DNA from: a virus
Strand: one strand, 5' to 3'
IMG/VR virus record: IMGVR_UViG_3300028809_000040
Span: 1 to 36,674 of that record
DNA: 36,674 bases
Shown here: positions 29,112 through 36,200 of the stretch, in pieces
How the letters are laid out: each line of letters opens with the position of its first letter
Position numbering within the stretch: position 1 is the stretch's first letter
Position numbers and translations under genes: made by a program
Notes under the pieces: generated by a model
Database searches by the model: none
What the model saw: the letters and a program-made list of their open reading frames with translations, nothing else
What the model was told of the DNA's origin: nothing

Positions 29112-29146
29112 CCCAGGGAGCTAGTCTCCTGCTCAGCGCCCAACCG

Positions 29147-29183
29147 AGAAGCCCCAGGGAAGTGGAGAGCCCCTGGGGCTTCT
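29147..29183 (+). terminator. Strong rho-independent-type terminator
   Basis: A perfect 13-bp stem AGAAGCCCCAGGG (29147-29159) pairs with 29171-29183, with an 11-nt loop, then TTGG. It closes the unit at 28446-29111. Confidence 0.85.
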
Positions 29184-29191
29184 TGGCAGCC

Positions 29192-29220
29192 TTGACACTC
29201 CTACCGACCTACCGTAATGT
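29192..29220 (+). promoter_or_regulatory. Strong sigma-70-like promoter
   Basis: TTGACA (29192-29197), 17 nt, TAATGT (29215-29220). Nearly ideal. It drives the gene at 29262. Confidence 0.8.
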
Positions 29221-29261
29221 AGTCCTCGTAAGCCCGAGCGAACGAGAACGAGGAGCCCGCC

Positions 29262-29510
29262 ATGAACCACACCCAGCGCCCGACGCGACGCAGCCGCAAG
29301 ATCCGTAACTTCGCCCTCCCGATCTTCTGGGAGCCGGAGCTCCTCACCGCCCGGGAACTGTACGAGGAGCGTGCCGCTCAGGCCGAGTACGAGGCCGAGA
29401 TGGCGGGAGAGCGCTACTTCGAGAACGGGCGCCGCTATCACTCCGAGGACTTTTACGAGATGGAGCAGGAGGAGAAGGCGCTCGCCTGGCTCGCCCCGCC
29501 GATGTACTGA
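29262..29510 (+). CDS. Hypothetical small protein, single-gene unit
   Basis: 82 residues, ATG preceded by GAGGAG. A basic N-terminus (RPTRRSRKIRNF) is followed by a long charged helix (ELLTARELYEERAAQAEYEAEMAGERY) and an acidic C-terminus (YHSEDFYEMEQEEKALAW). There is no membrane segment. The gene is flanked by its own strong promoter and by terminators on both sides, like a phage moron. Function unknown. Confidence 0.68.
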   Translation: MNHTQRPTRRSRKIRNFALPIFWEPELLTARELYEERAAQAEYEAEMAGERYFENGRRYHSEDFYEMEQEEKALAWLAPPMY

Positions 29511-29522
29511 TCAGATCTAGCA

Positions 29523-29555
29523 GAGAGCCCCTGACCAGGAGGTCGGGGGTTTCTC
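29523..29555 (+). terminator. Terminator
   Basis: The stem is built on GACC/GGTC (29533-29536 and 29541-29544) with an AGGA loop. It continues through CCCC/GGGG and a weak outer GAGA/TTTCTC part, with G-T pairs. Its right arm ends GGGGGTTTCTCGG, as in the next two terminators. Confidence 0.65.
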
Positions 29556-29576
29556 GGTGGAATCTCAGGAACCTCC

Positions 29577-29605
29577 TTGACGGGAGAGTGGGACCCATGT
29601 AATGT
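29577..29605 (+). promoter_or_regulatory. Strong sigma-70-like promoter
   Basis: TTGACG (29577-29582), 17 nt, TAATGT (29600-29605). Same -10 and spacing as the promoter at 29192. It drives the gene at 29656. Confidence 0.75.
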
Positions 29606-29655
29606 TATCCATGTCAGCAAGAACGACGCACCGCCCAACTCAACAGGGAGTCACA

Positions 29656-29847
29656 ATGGGAAGCATCGCCATCGCGCACACGGGTCGCTCCACGCTTCAC
29701 TCCAAGAACAATCGAGCGGGTAAGCCCAACGGGGTGATCAGCAACTCCCACATTCTCTCCGGCTGGAATGGCAAGAGCAAGACCCAGCGTCGCAAGATCC
29801 GCCGAGTCGAGAAGATGATGTGGAAGCGAGAGATCGCCAGCGCGTGA
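29656..29847 (+). CDS. Small basic protein, single-gene unit
   Basis: 63 residues from ATG 29656 (GGGAG at 6 nt); the frame is open upstream to 29602 but those codons overlap the promoter and leader. The sequence is basic throughout, with an N-terminal STLHSKNNRAGKPNG and a C-terminal helix SKTQRRKIRRVEKMMWKREI. It is likely to bind nucleic acid. Own promoter and terminator. Function unknown. Confidence 0.68.
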   Translation: MGSIAIAHTGRSTLHSKNNRAGKPNGVISNSHILSGWNGKSKTQRRKIRRVEKMMWKREIASA

Positions 29848-29860
29848 CAGTAACCCAGTA

Positions 29861-29898
29861 GAGAAACCCGCCACTCCCCGTGAGTGAGCGGGTTTCTC
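29861..29898 (+). terminator. Strong terminator at the end of the plus-strand block
   Basis: GAGAAACCCGC (29861-29871) pairs with 29888-29898, and an inner CACTC/GAGTG pairing extends the stem. GGTATTTGT follows. Confidence 0.8.
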
Positions 29899-29955
29899 GG
29901 TATTTGTGCCGGCAGGAGTTAAAAGCTCTGTGCGCTCGCTAGGAGAGATCAATTA

Positions 29956-29984
29956 GGTGAGTGAGTGTCTGACACTCACGTACC
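29956..29984. repeat. Palindrome in the convergent intergenic region
   Basis: GTGAGTGTC-T-GACACTCAC (29961-29979) is a perfect dyad with 9-bp arms around one base; outer GGT/ACC (29956-29958, 29982-29984) extends it. A short hairpin CGCC-GAGA-GGCG follows near 29994-30005. The rest of 29899-30094 shows no gene. The site could be an operator, a recombination site or part of a small RNA ending at the 30095-30149 hairpin. Confidence 0.6.
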
Positions 29985-30094
29985 CGTGTGAGTCGCCGAG
30001 AGGCGCTGTTCTGTGAGTTTTGGAGCTAGGTGAGAGCGTCTGTATCGTCGTTCATCGGCGAATGCTCTTGGTGCGAGAACCGGTGTGTCCGCCA

Positions 30095-30149
30095 AGAAAC
30101 CCCCTGCCATGTGCCCGACAGCATGGGCTCCCCCAGGCAGGGGGTTTCT
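30095..30149. terminator. Bidirectional terminator between convergent blocks
   Basis: A perfect 14-bp stem AGAAACCCCCTGCC (30095-30108) pairs with 30136-30149, with an inner GCCC/GGGC pairing. It lies just past the stop of the minus-strand gene at 30168 and past the plus-strand block, so it can stop transcription from both sides. Confidence 0.8.
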
Positions 30150-30167
30150 CTGTGGAGTGGTACCTCG

Positions 30168-30482
30168 CTACTTCGGCACCATGTTGATGGCCGCGCCGAT
30201 GCTTGCGGCGGAGCTCATCAACAGGGCGGCGCCGATAGCGTATCGCCAGTTCTCCAGGGTGCTCACGCGGGTAACGACCTTCTCCACGTCGTCGTGGATC
30301 TCGTCCACGTCCTTCTCATGGTCTGCCCTCAATTGAACCACGTCTTTCTCGTGGTCAATGCGGAGCTGGGCCATGTCCTCGTCGTGAGCACGACGGTCTT
30401 CATTCAGACGTTGGAGAGCTTCGTCCAGCTTGGTCTCGATGCGGACGAGTCTCTCCACATCCTCTCGTGCCATGTCACTCAC
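30168..30482 (-). CDS. Coiled-coil, tail-anchored membrane protein (XhlA/holin-like)
   Basis: 104 residues. The first 75 form a continuous charged coiled coil with near repeats (DMAQLRIDHEKDVVQLRADHEKDVDEIHDD shown here only in part: LRIDHEKDVV and LRADHEKDVD). A single C-terminal transmembrane helix follows (YAIGAALLMSSAASIGAAI). This is the layout of XhlA-type haemolysin/holin partners. It is 4-nt coupled to the upstream two-helix protein, which fits a two-component holin system. It is last in its transcription unit, before the bidirectional terminator. Confidence 0.7.
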   Translation of the reverse strand: MSDMAREDVERLVRIETKLDEALQRLNEDRRAHDEDMAQLRIDHEKDVVQLRADHEKDVDEIHDDVEKVVTRVSTLENWRYAIGAALLMSSAASIGAAINMVPK

Positions 30483-30778
30483 AGGTGATCTCCGTCACGG
30501 GCGGGGGTCACTATCTGAGTGTCGGCAGCACCACCTCCCACGTAGGTCGGAGCCTGCTTCGATCCGAGCAGGAAGCGACCGGTCATGGGCCACTTCCGCT
30601 GGAGAGCACTGGCCGCCGTGTAGTAGGCGGCAGTGATGAGTGCGGTCCCGAAGGCGATGAGGCCGACCTGAGCCTCGGCGCCGAGGTTGATCCCGAGAGA
30701 CAGAAGCCAGGTGAGGAGAGCGCCGACGCCAACCGGGACGTAGGTGCGGACCTGAGCGATGATGTAATCCTGGAACAT
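30479..30778 (-). CDS. Probable holin
   Basis: 99 residues, ATG preceded by TGGAGGAACC. Two hydrophobic segments (VPVGVGALLTWLLSLGINLG and AQVGLIAFGTALITAAYYTAA), a short polar turn and a polar C-terminal tail make a class II-like holin, a type common in actinobacterial phages. Holins form the membrane lesions that let the endolysin reach the wall. The endolysin is 2 kb away on the other strand, so the lysis genes are not one operon. The family call is by topology and location after tail genes. Confidence 0.72.
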   Translation of the reverse strand: MFQDYIIAQVRTYVPVGVGALLTWLLSLGINLGAEAQVGLIAFGTALITAAYYTAASALQRKWPMTGRFLLGSKQAPTYVGGGAADTQIVTPARDGDHL

Positions 30779-30816
30779 GGTTCCTCCAGTGTTTGCAGAC
30801 TGCCGGAGTGTGTGGG

Positions 30817-31083
30817 TTAGTTAACAGGCCACGGATCTCCAATGATGGCTCGCGCCGCGTAGTCCCGAGAGGCTTTGACCTCGAATCCAAGCTCCTCGGG
30901 GTAGTTGTTCCTCAGGTCCTCCAGGTACTCGTCCATGATGGACTGGATCCGCTCGTCCATCTTCTGGGCCGACTGGACCGAGCTGCCGTGGAGGGGGAAG
31001 GTCAACATGTCATTGAACACCTCCCCGCTCTCGTTGTGAACCGAGAGACGATAGGTGACCGAGGTCGCGTTACGGATGGGCAT
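30817..31083 (-). CDS. Hypothetical protein
   Basis: 88 residues, ATG preceded by AGGAG. The N-terminal half is beta-rich (ATSVTYRLSVHNESGEVFNDMLTF); the C-terminal half is helical and acidic (AQKMDERIQSIMDEYLEDL). No family recognised. It lies between the glycine-rich tail protein and the holin, a usual place for tail accessory or chaperone proteins, but nothing in the sequence proves this. Confidence 0.65.
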   Translation of the reverse strand: MPIRNATSVTYRLSVHNESGEVFNDMLTFPLHGSSVQSAQKMDERIQSIMDEYLEDLRNNYPEELGFEVKASRDYAARAIIGDPWPVN

Positions 31084-31092
31084 GAGAGTCTC

Positions 31093-32037
31093 CTAGAAGA
31101 ACGTGGTTACGATCACGATGCCGGGGGACCCGTTACCACCGGTGGTGGAGGCGTTGTTGCTGGTGCCGCTTGCAGCCCCACCGCCCCCACCGCCGTAGCC
31201 CGCAGCATTGGTCCCCGTGACGAGTGCGCCGGCAGCGGCGACTCCACGTCCCCCGCCCCCCAGGTGTGACGAGCCGCCGGCGCCGCCCATGCTTACCGCT
31301 CCCGAGGCCGCAGCGCCACCAGCGCCTCCGCTGCCATTGATGGAGAGGTCGGCCACTATCACCTGGGAGGTGGTCGTGCCGCCCGAGATACCAGCGTTGG
31401 TTCCCACTGACCCAGTGGAGCCGCCGCCAGGACCTCCGCTCGCCGATACGTAGGCACCGAACGACGAGGTGGTGCCGCTGCCTCCCGTACCGGTACCCCC
31501 CACACCAGCCGAGCCGACGGTGACAACGACCGACGAGGTGACCGAGTTGGCGGACAGCCAGGACTCGCCATACGCTCCGCCGGCACCTCCACCACCCGCA
31601 CACACCGCACCTGACGCGGTAGCGACACAACCGCCGCCAGCGCCTCCGCCACCTTGAACCTGTACCCGGATCATCCGAGAGCCGCCAGGCTTCTCCCAGG
31701 TGTCTGACTCCGTGAAGTAGCTGACCACCGGATCCTGCTGGACGGAGTCCACCGACCCGATGATGAGGTAGGTGGTGCCCACCGGGATGAGGCAGACGCG
31801 ATGACCGGGCTGGGGATAGTAGCCGGCGACCACCTGGTACCGCTTCTGGCTCACGGTCTTCTCGCCGTCGAACAGGACCCGCGGCATGACGCCGCCGAGA
31901 AAGTCCGATGGGGCGTAGTCGTAGTCCACCCGTCCCATCTTGATCGGCTTATTGGCCGACGAGGCGGGAGCGTTGGCCTGGCCGAAGGCCGCGATGGTGC
32001 GGAGGAAATCATGTCCCTTGCCGCTGGAGCCAGCCAT
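31093..32037 (-). CDS. Tail tip protein with glycine-rich C-terminal domain
   Basis: 314 residues. Residues 1-125 are an ordinary beta-rich structural domain with YYPQPGHRVCLIPVGTTYLI and SYFTESDTWEKPGGSRMIRV, the latter typical of the start of phage tail fibre glycine-rich domains. Residues 125-310 consist almost wholly of Gly, Ala, Ser and Thr, with many GGGGAGG-like runs and an end IVIVTTFF. Such domains in some tail adhesins (for example Salmonella phage S16 gp38) fold as stacked polyglycine II helices that bind receptors. A receptor-binding role is therefore likely but inferred. The start overlaps the preceding stop by one base. Confidence 0.78.
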   Translation of the reverse strand: MAGSSGKGHDFLRTIAAFGQANAPASSANKPIKMGRVDYDYAPSDFLGGVMPRVLFDGEKTVSQKRYQVVAGYYPQPGHRVCLIPVGTTYLIIGSVDSVQQDPVVSYFTESDTWEKPGGSRMIRVQVQGGGGAGGGCVATASGAVCAGGGGAGGAYGESWLSANSVTSSVVVTVGSAGVGGTGTGGSGTTSSFGAYVSASGGPGGGSTGSVGTNAGISGGTTTSQVIVADLSINGSGGAGGAAASGAVSMGGAGGSSHLGGGGRGVAAAGALVTGTNAAGYGGGGGGAASGTSNNASTTGGNGSPGIVIVTTFF

Positions 32038-32306
32038 CAGTCATCCTCCAATACAGGTCGGACGATTGTGGACCGGTGACACTCTCCGCACTGACCGCGG
32101 TGGATGCCGTCCGCATTCTCGTGCAGGGTCACGGGGAGGTGCTGAGCGAACGCCCGACAGGTAGGTGTGGTACAGGTCGAGACACCCGGGACCGACAGCC
32201 AATCGTCGTAGTCCGGCCACTCCTGCTCTTCCTGCGGCTTCTGTGCCTCGGCCAGGAGACGAGAGCGGAACTCCTGAGCGGCCTTCTCATACTCTGACCG
32301 CTTCAT
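32037..32306 (-). CDS. Hypothetical zinc-binding protein
   Basis: 89 residues. A helical, charged N-terminus (EYEKAAQEFRSRLLAEAQK) is followed by CTTPTCRAFAQHLPVTLHEN and RGQCGECHRSTIV: two Cys pairs about 35 residues apart, likely one zinc site. It overlaps genes on both sides by 1-4 nt. It does not look like a virion structural protein; perhaps it is an assembly or accessory factor. Confidence 0.62.
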   Translation of the reverse strand: MKRSEYEKAAQEFRSRLLAEAQKPQEEQEWPDYDDWLSVPGVSTCTTPTCRAFAQHLPVTLHENADGIHRGQCGECHRSTIVRPVLEDD

Positions 32307-32608
32307 CCGTTGTACCCCTGCCAGGAGAGCCAGTGGACGTTGGTGTCCGCGTCGCTCGTACGATAGATGTACGCGGTGAACCCACTGGGTGAGGCGAAAC
32401 GGTAGCCCACTTCCCGAACACGAGTCCAGGGGAAGGCTGAGTGTGCGGTCAGCAGGATGGTGGGTTCGTTGGTTCCCACGTTGTTGGTCTTGACCTCAGC
32501 GGCCGTCGGCTCGTTCGTCGTCGGGGTGATGGTCACCGAACCGAACAGGATGTTGGCAGCCGAGAGGGCACCGGCCACCACTAGGTCATCGTTGATTTTC
32601 GTGGCCAT
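32303..32608 (-). CDS. Tail-associated small protein, copy 1 of a repeated domain
   Basis: 101 residues, ATG preceded by GGGAGG. It contains DDLVVAGALSAANILFGSVT, ITPTTNEPT, a central beta region, then AYIYRTSDADTNVHWLSWQG. The same order of motifs occurs in the protein at 32906-33211 and in the last 100 residues of the large tail protein at 33215. It is therefore probably a virion tail component, free-standing version. It has its own promoter and operator-like dyad at 32641-32671. Confidence 0.7.
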   Translation of the reverse strand: MATKINDDLVVAGALSAANILFGSVTITPTTNEPTAAEVKTNNVGTNEPTILLTAHSAFPWTRVREVGYRFASPSGFTAYIYRTSDADTNVHWLSWQGYNG

Positions 32609-32640
32609 GTCAAGACACCTCCCTCGGGAAAAAATCTTTC

Positions 32641-32671
32641 ATTATCTCAGAGTTGACGGGTTATTGTCAAC
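32641..32671 (-). promoter_or_regulatory. Promoter overlapped by an operator-like dyad
   Basis: On the minus strand: TTGACA (32670-32665), 18 nt, GATAAT (32646-32641). The dyad GTTGAC (32652-32657) / GTCAAC (32666-32671) covers the -35. It would drive the tail and lysis genes from 32608 leftwards. Confidence 0.7.
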
Positions 32672-32854
32672 TAGACCAACACTACCACCCAGGGCTTACT
32701 CTTTGCAACAAGGGACGTAGCTCGGGCCCAAGACCACCTAGGCGGGGGGAACACCATGGGGGATGATCAAGTTTGACCACCTCTGAGAAAATGATTAGGT
32801 AAAGACTTTGTAACAAATGTCTTCACACGTCTACCCCGGTTCTTCAACCATAAA
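32672..32854. other. AT-richer gap without a gene
   Basis: Part of the 297-bp gap between 32608 and 32906. No open frame with a ribosome site is seen. It contains an imperfect inverted repeat with arms AAGAC (32802-32806) and GTCTT (32819-32823) around TTTGTAACAAAT. It is noticeably richer in A and T than its surroundings. Confidence 0.6.
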
Positions 32855-32890
32855 CCTACCCCCAGGCTAGGACCGTAGCCTGAGGGTAGG
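32855..32890 (-). terminator. Terminator after the 32906-33211 gene
   Basis: A 15-bp stem with one mismatch (32855-32869 with 32876-32890) and a 6-nt loop. On the minus strand the right arm is followed by TTTAT. It separates the upstream tail genes from the promoter at 32641-32671. Confidence 0.8.
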
Positions 32891-32905
32891 GAGAGGTGAG
32901 CGGAA

Positions 32906-33211
32906 CTAGACCCTCTTGCGCCACATGAGCCAGCCGACCTCGGTCGGTTCGGTGTTGGTGCGGTAGATCCAGAGCGTCATGCCAGTGGAGGAGACGCTGG
33001 ACACCGATGTCTCGTGGACGGACGTGCCGGGCACCGAGGTTTGTGTGGTACAGAGACCAATCACTTGACCCGCGCCCTTGAGCCTCAGACCTGAGATGGC
33101 TACCGAGGTGGGGGTATTCGCCACAGGGGTGATCTTCACCTGACCATTGGCGATGTTGCCGGCCTTGATCCGACCGCTAATGCGGAGGTCGTGGTTACGT
33201 ACGTCAGCCAT
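32906..33211 (-). CDS. Tail-associated small protein, copy 2 of a repeated domain
   Basis: 101 residues, ATG preceded by GGAG at 8 nt. Motifs: NHDLRISGRIKAGNIANGQV, KITPVANTPTSV, a central VPGTSVHETSVSS, and LWIYRTNTEPTEVGWLMWRKR. It matches the last 100 residues of the large tail protein just upstream closely in length and order, so it looks like a detached duplicate of that domain. It starts 3 nt after the large tail gene's stop and is followed by a terminator. Confidence 0.72.
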   Translation of the reverse strand: MADVRNHDLRISGRIKAGNIANGQVKITPVANTPTSVAISGLRLKGAGQVIGLCTTQTSVPGTSVHETSVSSVSSTGMTLWIYRTNTEPTEVGWLMWRKRV

Positions 33212-33214
33212 GTC

Positions 33215-36200
33215 TCATGCTCCCCGCGCTGCCAGCCAGTGGATGTTGGTCGGGCCCGTGTTGGTTCGGAATGCGTAGATGGTGAAACCGTACGGGGTAT
33301 GGTCCGCGGTAGTTACCTCTCGGAACGTGGAGCCGGGCACGGTGGACTCCGCGGTGGCGATGACCCGGACGGGACCTCGTCCCTGGAGGTTCAGTCCCGA
33401 GACGACTACCTTGGTCGGCTTGTTCGCCACGGTAGTGATGGAGGTGATACCCACCGCGATGTTACCGGCCTCCAGGGCGCCGGATACTTCCACGTCGTCG
33501 TCAATGATGGACGGATCCTGTGCGGCCACGAGGGAGATCACGCGGCGAGCACGGTGGCTCATCTTCGCGCCGGCGGAGAGCTCCATGTCCCACGACACCT
33601 CGGAGTACTGGCCATTGAGGCCGAGGGCGTCATAAATGAGGGAGTACACGTCGTTACCCGAGTGGAACGGCATGAGGCCCGTGTCAAACTCGATGGCCTC
33701 GTATACCTGGCTCGACTCGAAGGCAAGACGGGTGGCCTTCTCGATGAGGGTGGCCTCACTGTCCGCGTCCTGCTCTTGCACGAACGAGGTGATGGTACGG
33801 CCTCGTCGGATCGTGCTGGTGGGAGAGGCCGGGTCAGCATTGGTGAAGTCCACCACGATGGTGTCCCGGTCCGGATCAGACACGGTGAGGATCCACCGGT
33901 TCGGCACGGTGAAGAGGTCCAGCTCCTGCATGACCTCCGGGTACATCACGGAGAGTTTGTCGTCCTGGTATGTGAACTCCGAGCCGCGGTCCTGGGGGGA
34001 CACGTACGGCTTGACTACCGCGTAACCGTCCTCGTCAAAAGACAAGGACTCATAGTTGATCGCGGCCAACAGGTCGTTGATGATCTCCCGCTTACTCGTG
34101 CCGGCTTCCCATTCCTTGACCACAGGAATGGCCGCATTGGACGGGGTGATCTTCTTGGGGATGTCGGCCAGCGTGAGGATGTGGTCCACCACGCCGGTGT
34201 AGAGGTTCTTCGGGTTGGGGTTGAGCTGGAACAGGTCGTAGCGGAACTGGGGGTTGGTGTTCGTGTTGTCCCCGAAGGCCGAGGCGGAAATCCCCGTGTA
34301 CCCATAGTCGATCTGGTCGTCGGGGTTGTCGATCTCCTCCTCCAGCATCCAGCCGGCCGGTTCGGGAGTACCGTCCCTCCACACCTTGCCGCGGATGACG
34401 TGCCCGATGCACTGGGCCCGTACGTTGACGTAGGTTCCCGGCACGTAGTTGAACCCGACTGACACGCTGGACCCATACTGAGTGGCGGCCATGGTAGCCG
34501 CGAGGGACAGAGTGCCATTGGTGTTGTGGACCACCCTCATGCGGTAGTACCGAGAGGTGGAGAACAGACGGAAGACGATGGCAGGAAGGAAGGCTCCGCC
34601 CGTGGCGGTCTGGGTCACCGAGATGCGAGTGTAGACCTCGGAGTCGGTGAGGATCTGCCTCGCCGTGTTGCCCGCTTGGAAGAGCCTGATGGTTCCAGGA
34701 GAGCCGTTCAGGGTGCAGTAGGCATAGCCGGACAGGCTCGTGCCGACCGTCGCCGTGGACGCCGCCTGGAGCCAGATCGTGCCGTCCTGCGAGGTGCCCC
34801 AGCTTCCGCTGGTCTCCCGGGTGAAGTTGTCGTTCACCCTGAGCAGGTTGGCCGTGCTGTACCTGTCGTCCACCTGGTCATCCTGGAGAACCTGTGCGAG
34901 GTCATATCCCTGGATATCACGGTTGACGGTCTGTGCCTCATCCGTGTCCCGTTGGGGAGACGACAGGATGAACACTCCCTGGGGCCACTCCACCCAGTTG
35001 ACCGAGTCGTCGGTCCAGCGCTGGTAGGTGCGAGGCTCGGCGATGAGGAGGTTGTCAACCCAGACGGGAGGTGTGGAACTCCCACCGCCAGCCACCGTCA
35101 CGGTCAGCAGGGCGTCCCGGTTTACGTTGCTCTCGGACGTGACGTAGTCCGGGGAGTTACCCGCGGGATCATTCCAGAACAGGCGGTAAACGGTCAGAGC
35201 TTCGGTGGTGATGATCTCCAGTTTTACCAGCCGGTCCACGAGGTTGGCCCGAATGTACGCGGGGATGGTAGCCGTGCCGAGCTTGAACACATCCGCAGCG
35301 TCATCCACCGTTACGTCGTTGGATGTGCTTGGGTTCGGGCCGTCAGGCCGCAGCGAGAAGGCTCCGCCGGCGGGAATGTAAAAGTAGGTCCGGAGTGACC
35401 AATCGCTGAGAGCAGAGCGCAAGCGTGCGACGAGAACACCTCCAGACGTCCCAGAATCGTCCCCTAGCTTCGCGGACTTGCTGCTGTCTGCTGAGTGTGT
35501 GTCGTCGTACGTTGCGACGCCCTGAACGTCGTCCAGAGCGTTTCCGTGCCGGGCCGAGTTGTTGGTGGAGATCACTTCACCCGTGACGCCCGGGGTGCCG
35601 TTGAAGTTGTTCCGCCACTCGGCCTGCGGCATGAAGGGCTGTTCCACACCCTCCGGCGTCAGGTTGAGCCGGGCTATCTCCGCGTAGTCCCCGCCGCCAT
35701 CCCCGAGGGCGTCACCGTTCGCCTGGACGAACAGCTCCAACGTGCCGGCCTCAGTGGTGAGCCAGGCGGGAGTCGGCTCCTGTCGGTGCACCTGCCAGGT
35801 GCCGGGCAGACCGGTGCGGCTCGTGCCCCAGAAGACGGTGCCGCCCGACTCCCATATCCGCCACCACTTGTGCTCGTCCGGGTCGTAGTCGATGGAGACC
35901 GAGGTGGCGTCCGTGTAGTTGTCGTGGAAGTTGAGGAACTCCATCTTGTTCTCGGTCCCGTACCCGGTGAGGCGGTACTGGATGGTCAGGTTCGTGCCGG
36001 CAGTGTTCGAGCCGACGACGACCGACACAGCCACGTCGGTGGCGCCGTCCGTGAGGGTCGGGACCTTCGTGACCTCGCACGCCACATGAGAGCCGAGCAG
36101 GGACCACACTCGTGCGGTTGCGGCTCCCGGCCAAGTCGGCTTGGTGGGGATGACGAGGTGGCCACCCACATTGGAGACGCCGTTGGCGTAGTAGGTCCAT

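Noticed and set aside
29930-30094. tRNA gene between the convergent blocks
   Set aside because: There are hairpins, but no T-loop consensus, no acceptor-stem pairing and no cloverleaf could be assembled. No tRNA is recognisable elsewhere in the window either.
30030-30488. Plus-strand frame of 152 codons across the terminator
   Set aside because: Most of it is antisense to the coiled-coil membrane protein, and it runs through the bidirectional hairpin. The Cys-rich start is probably chance.
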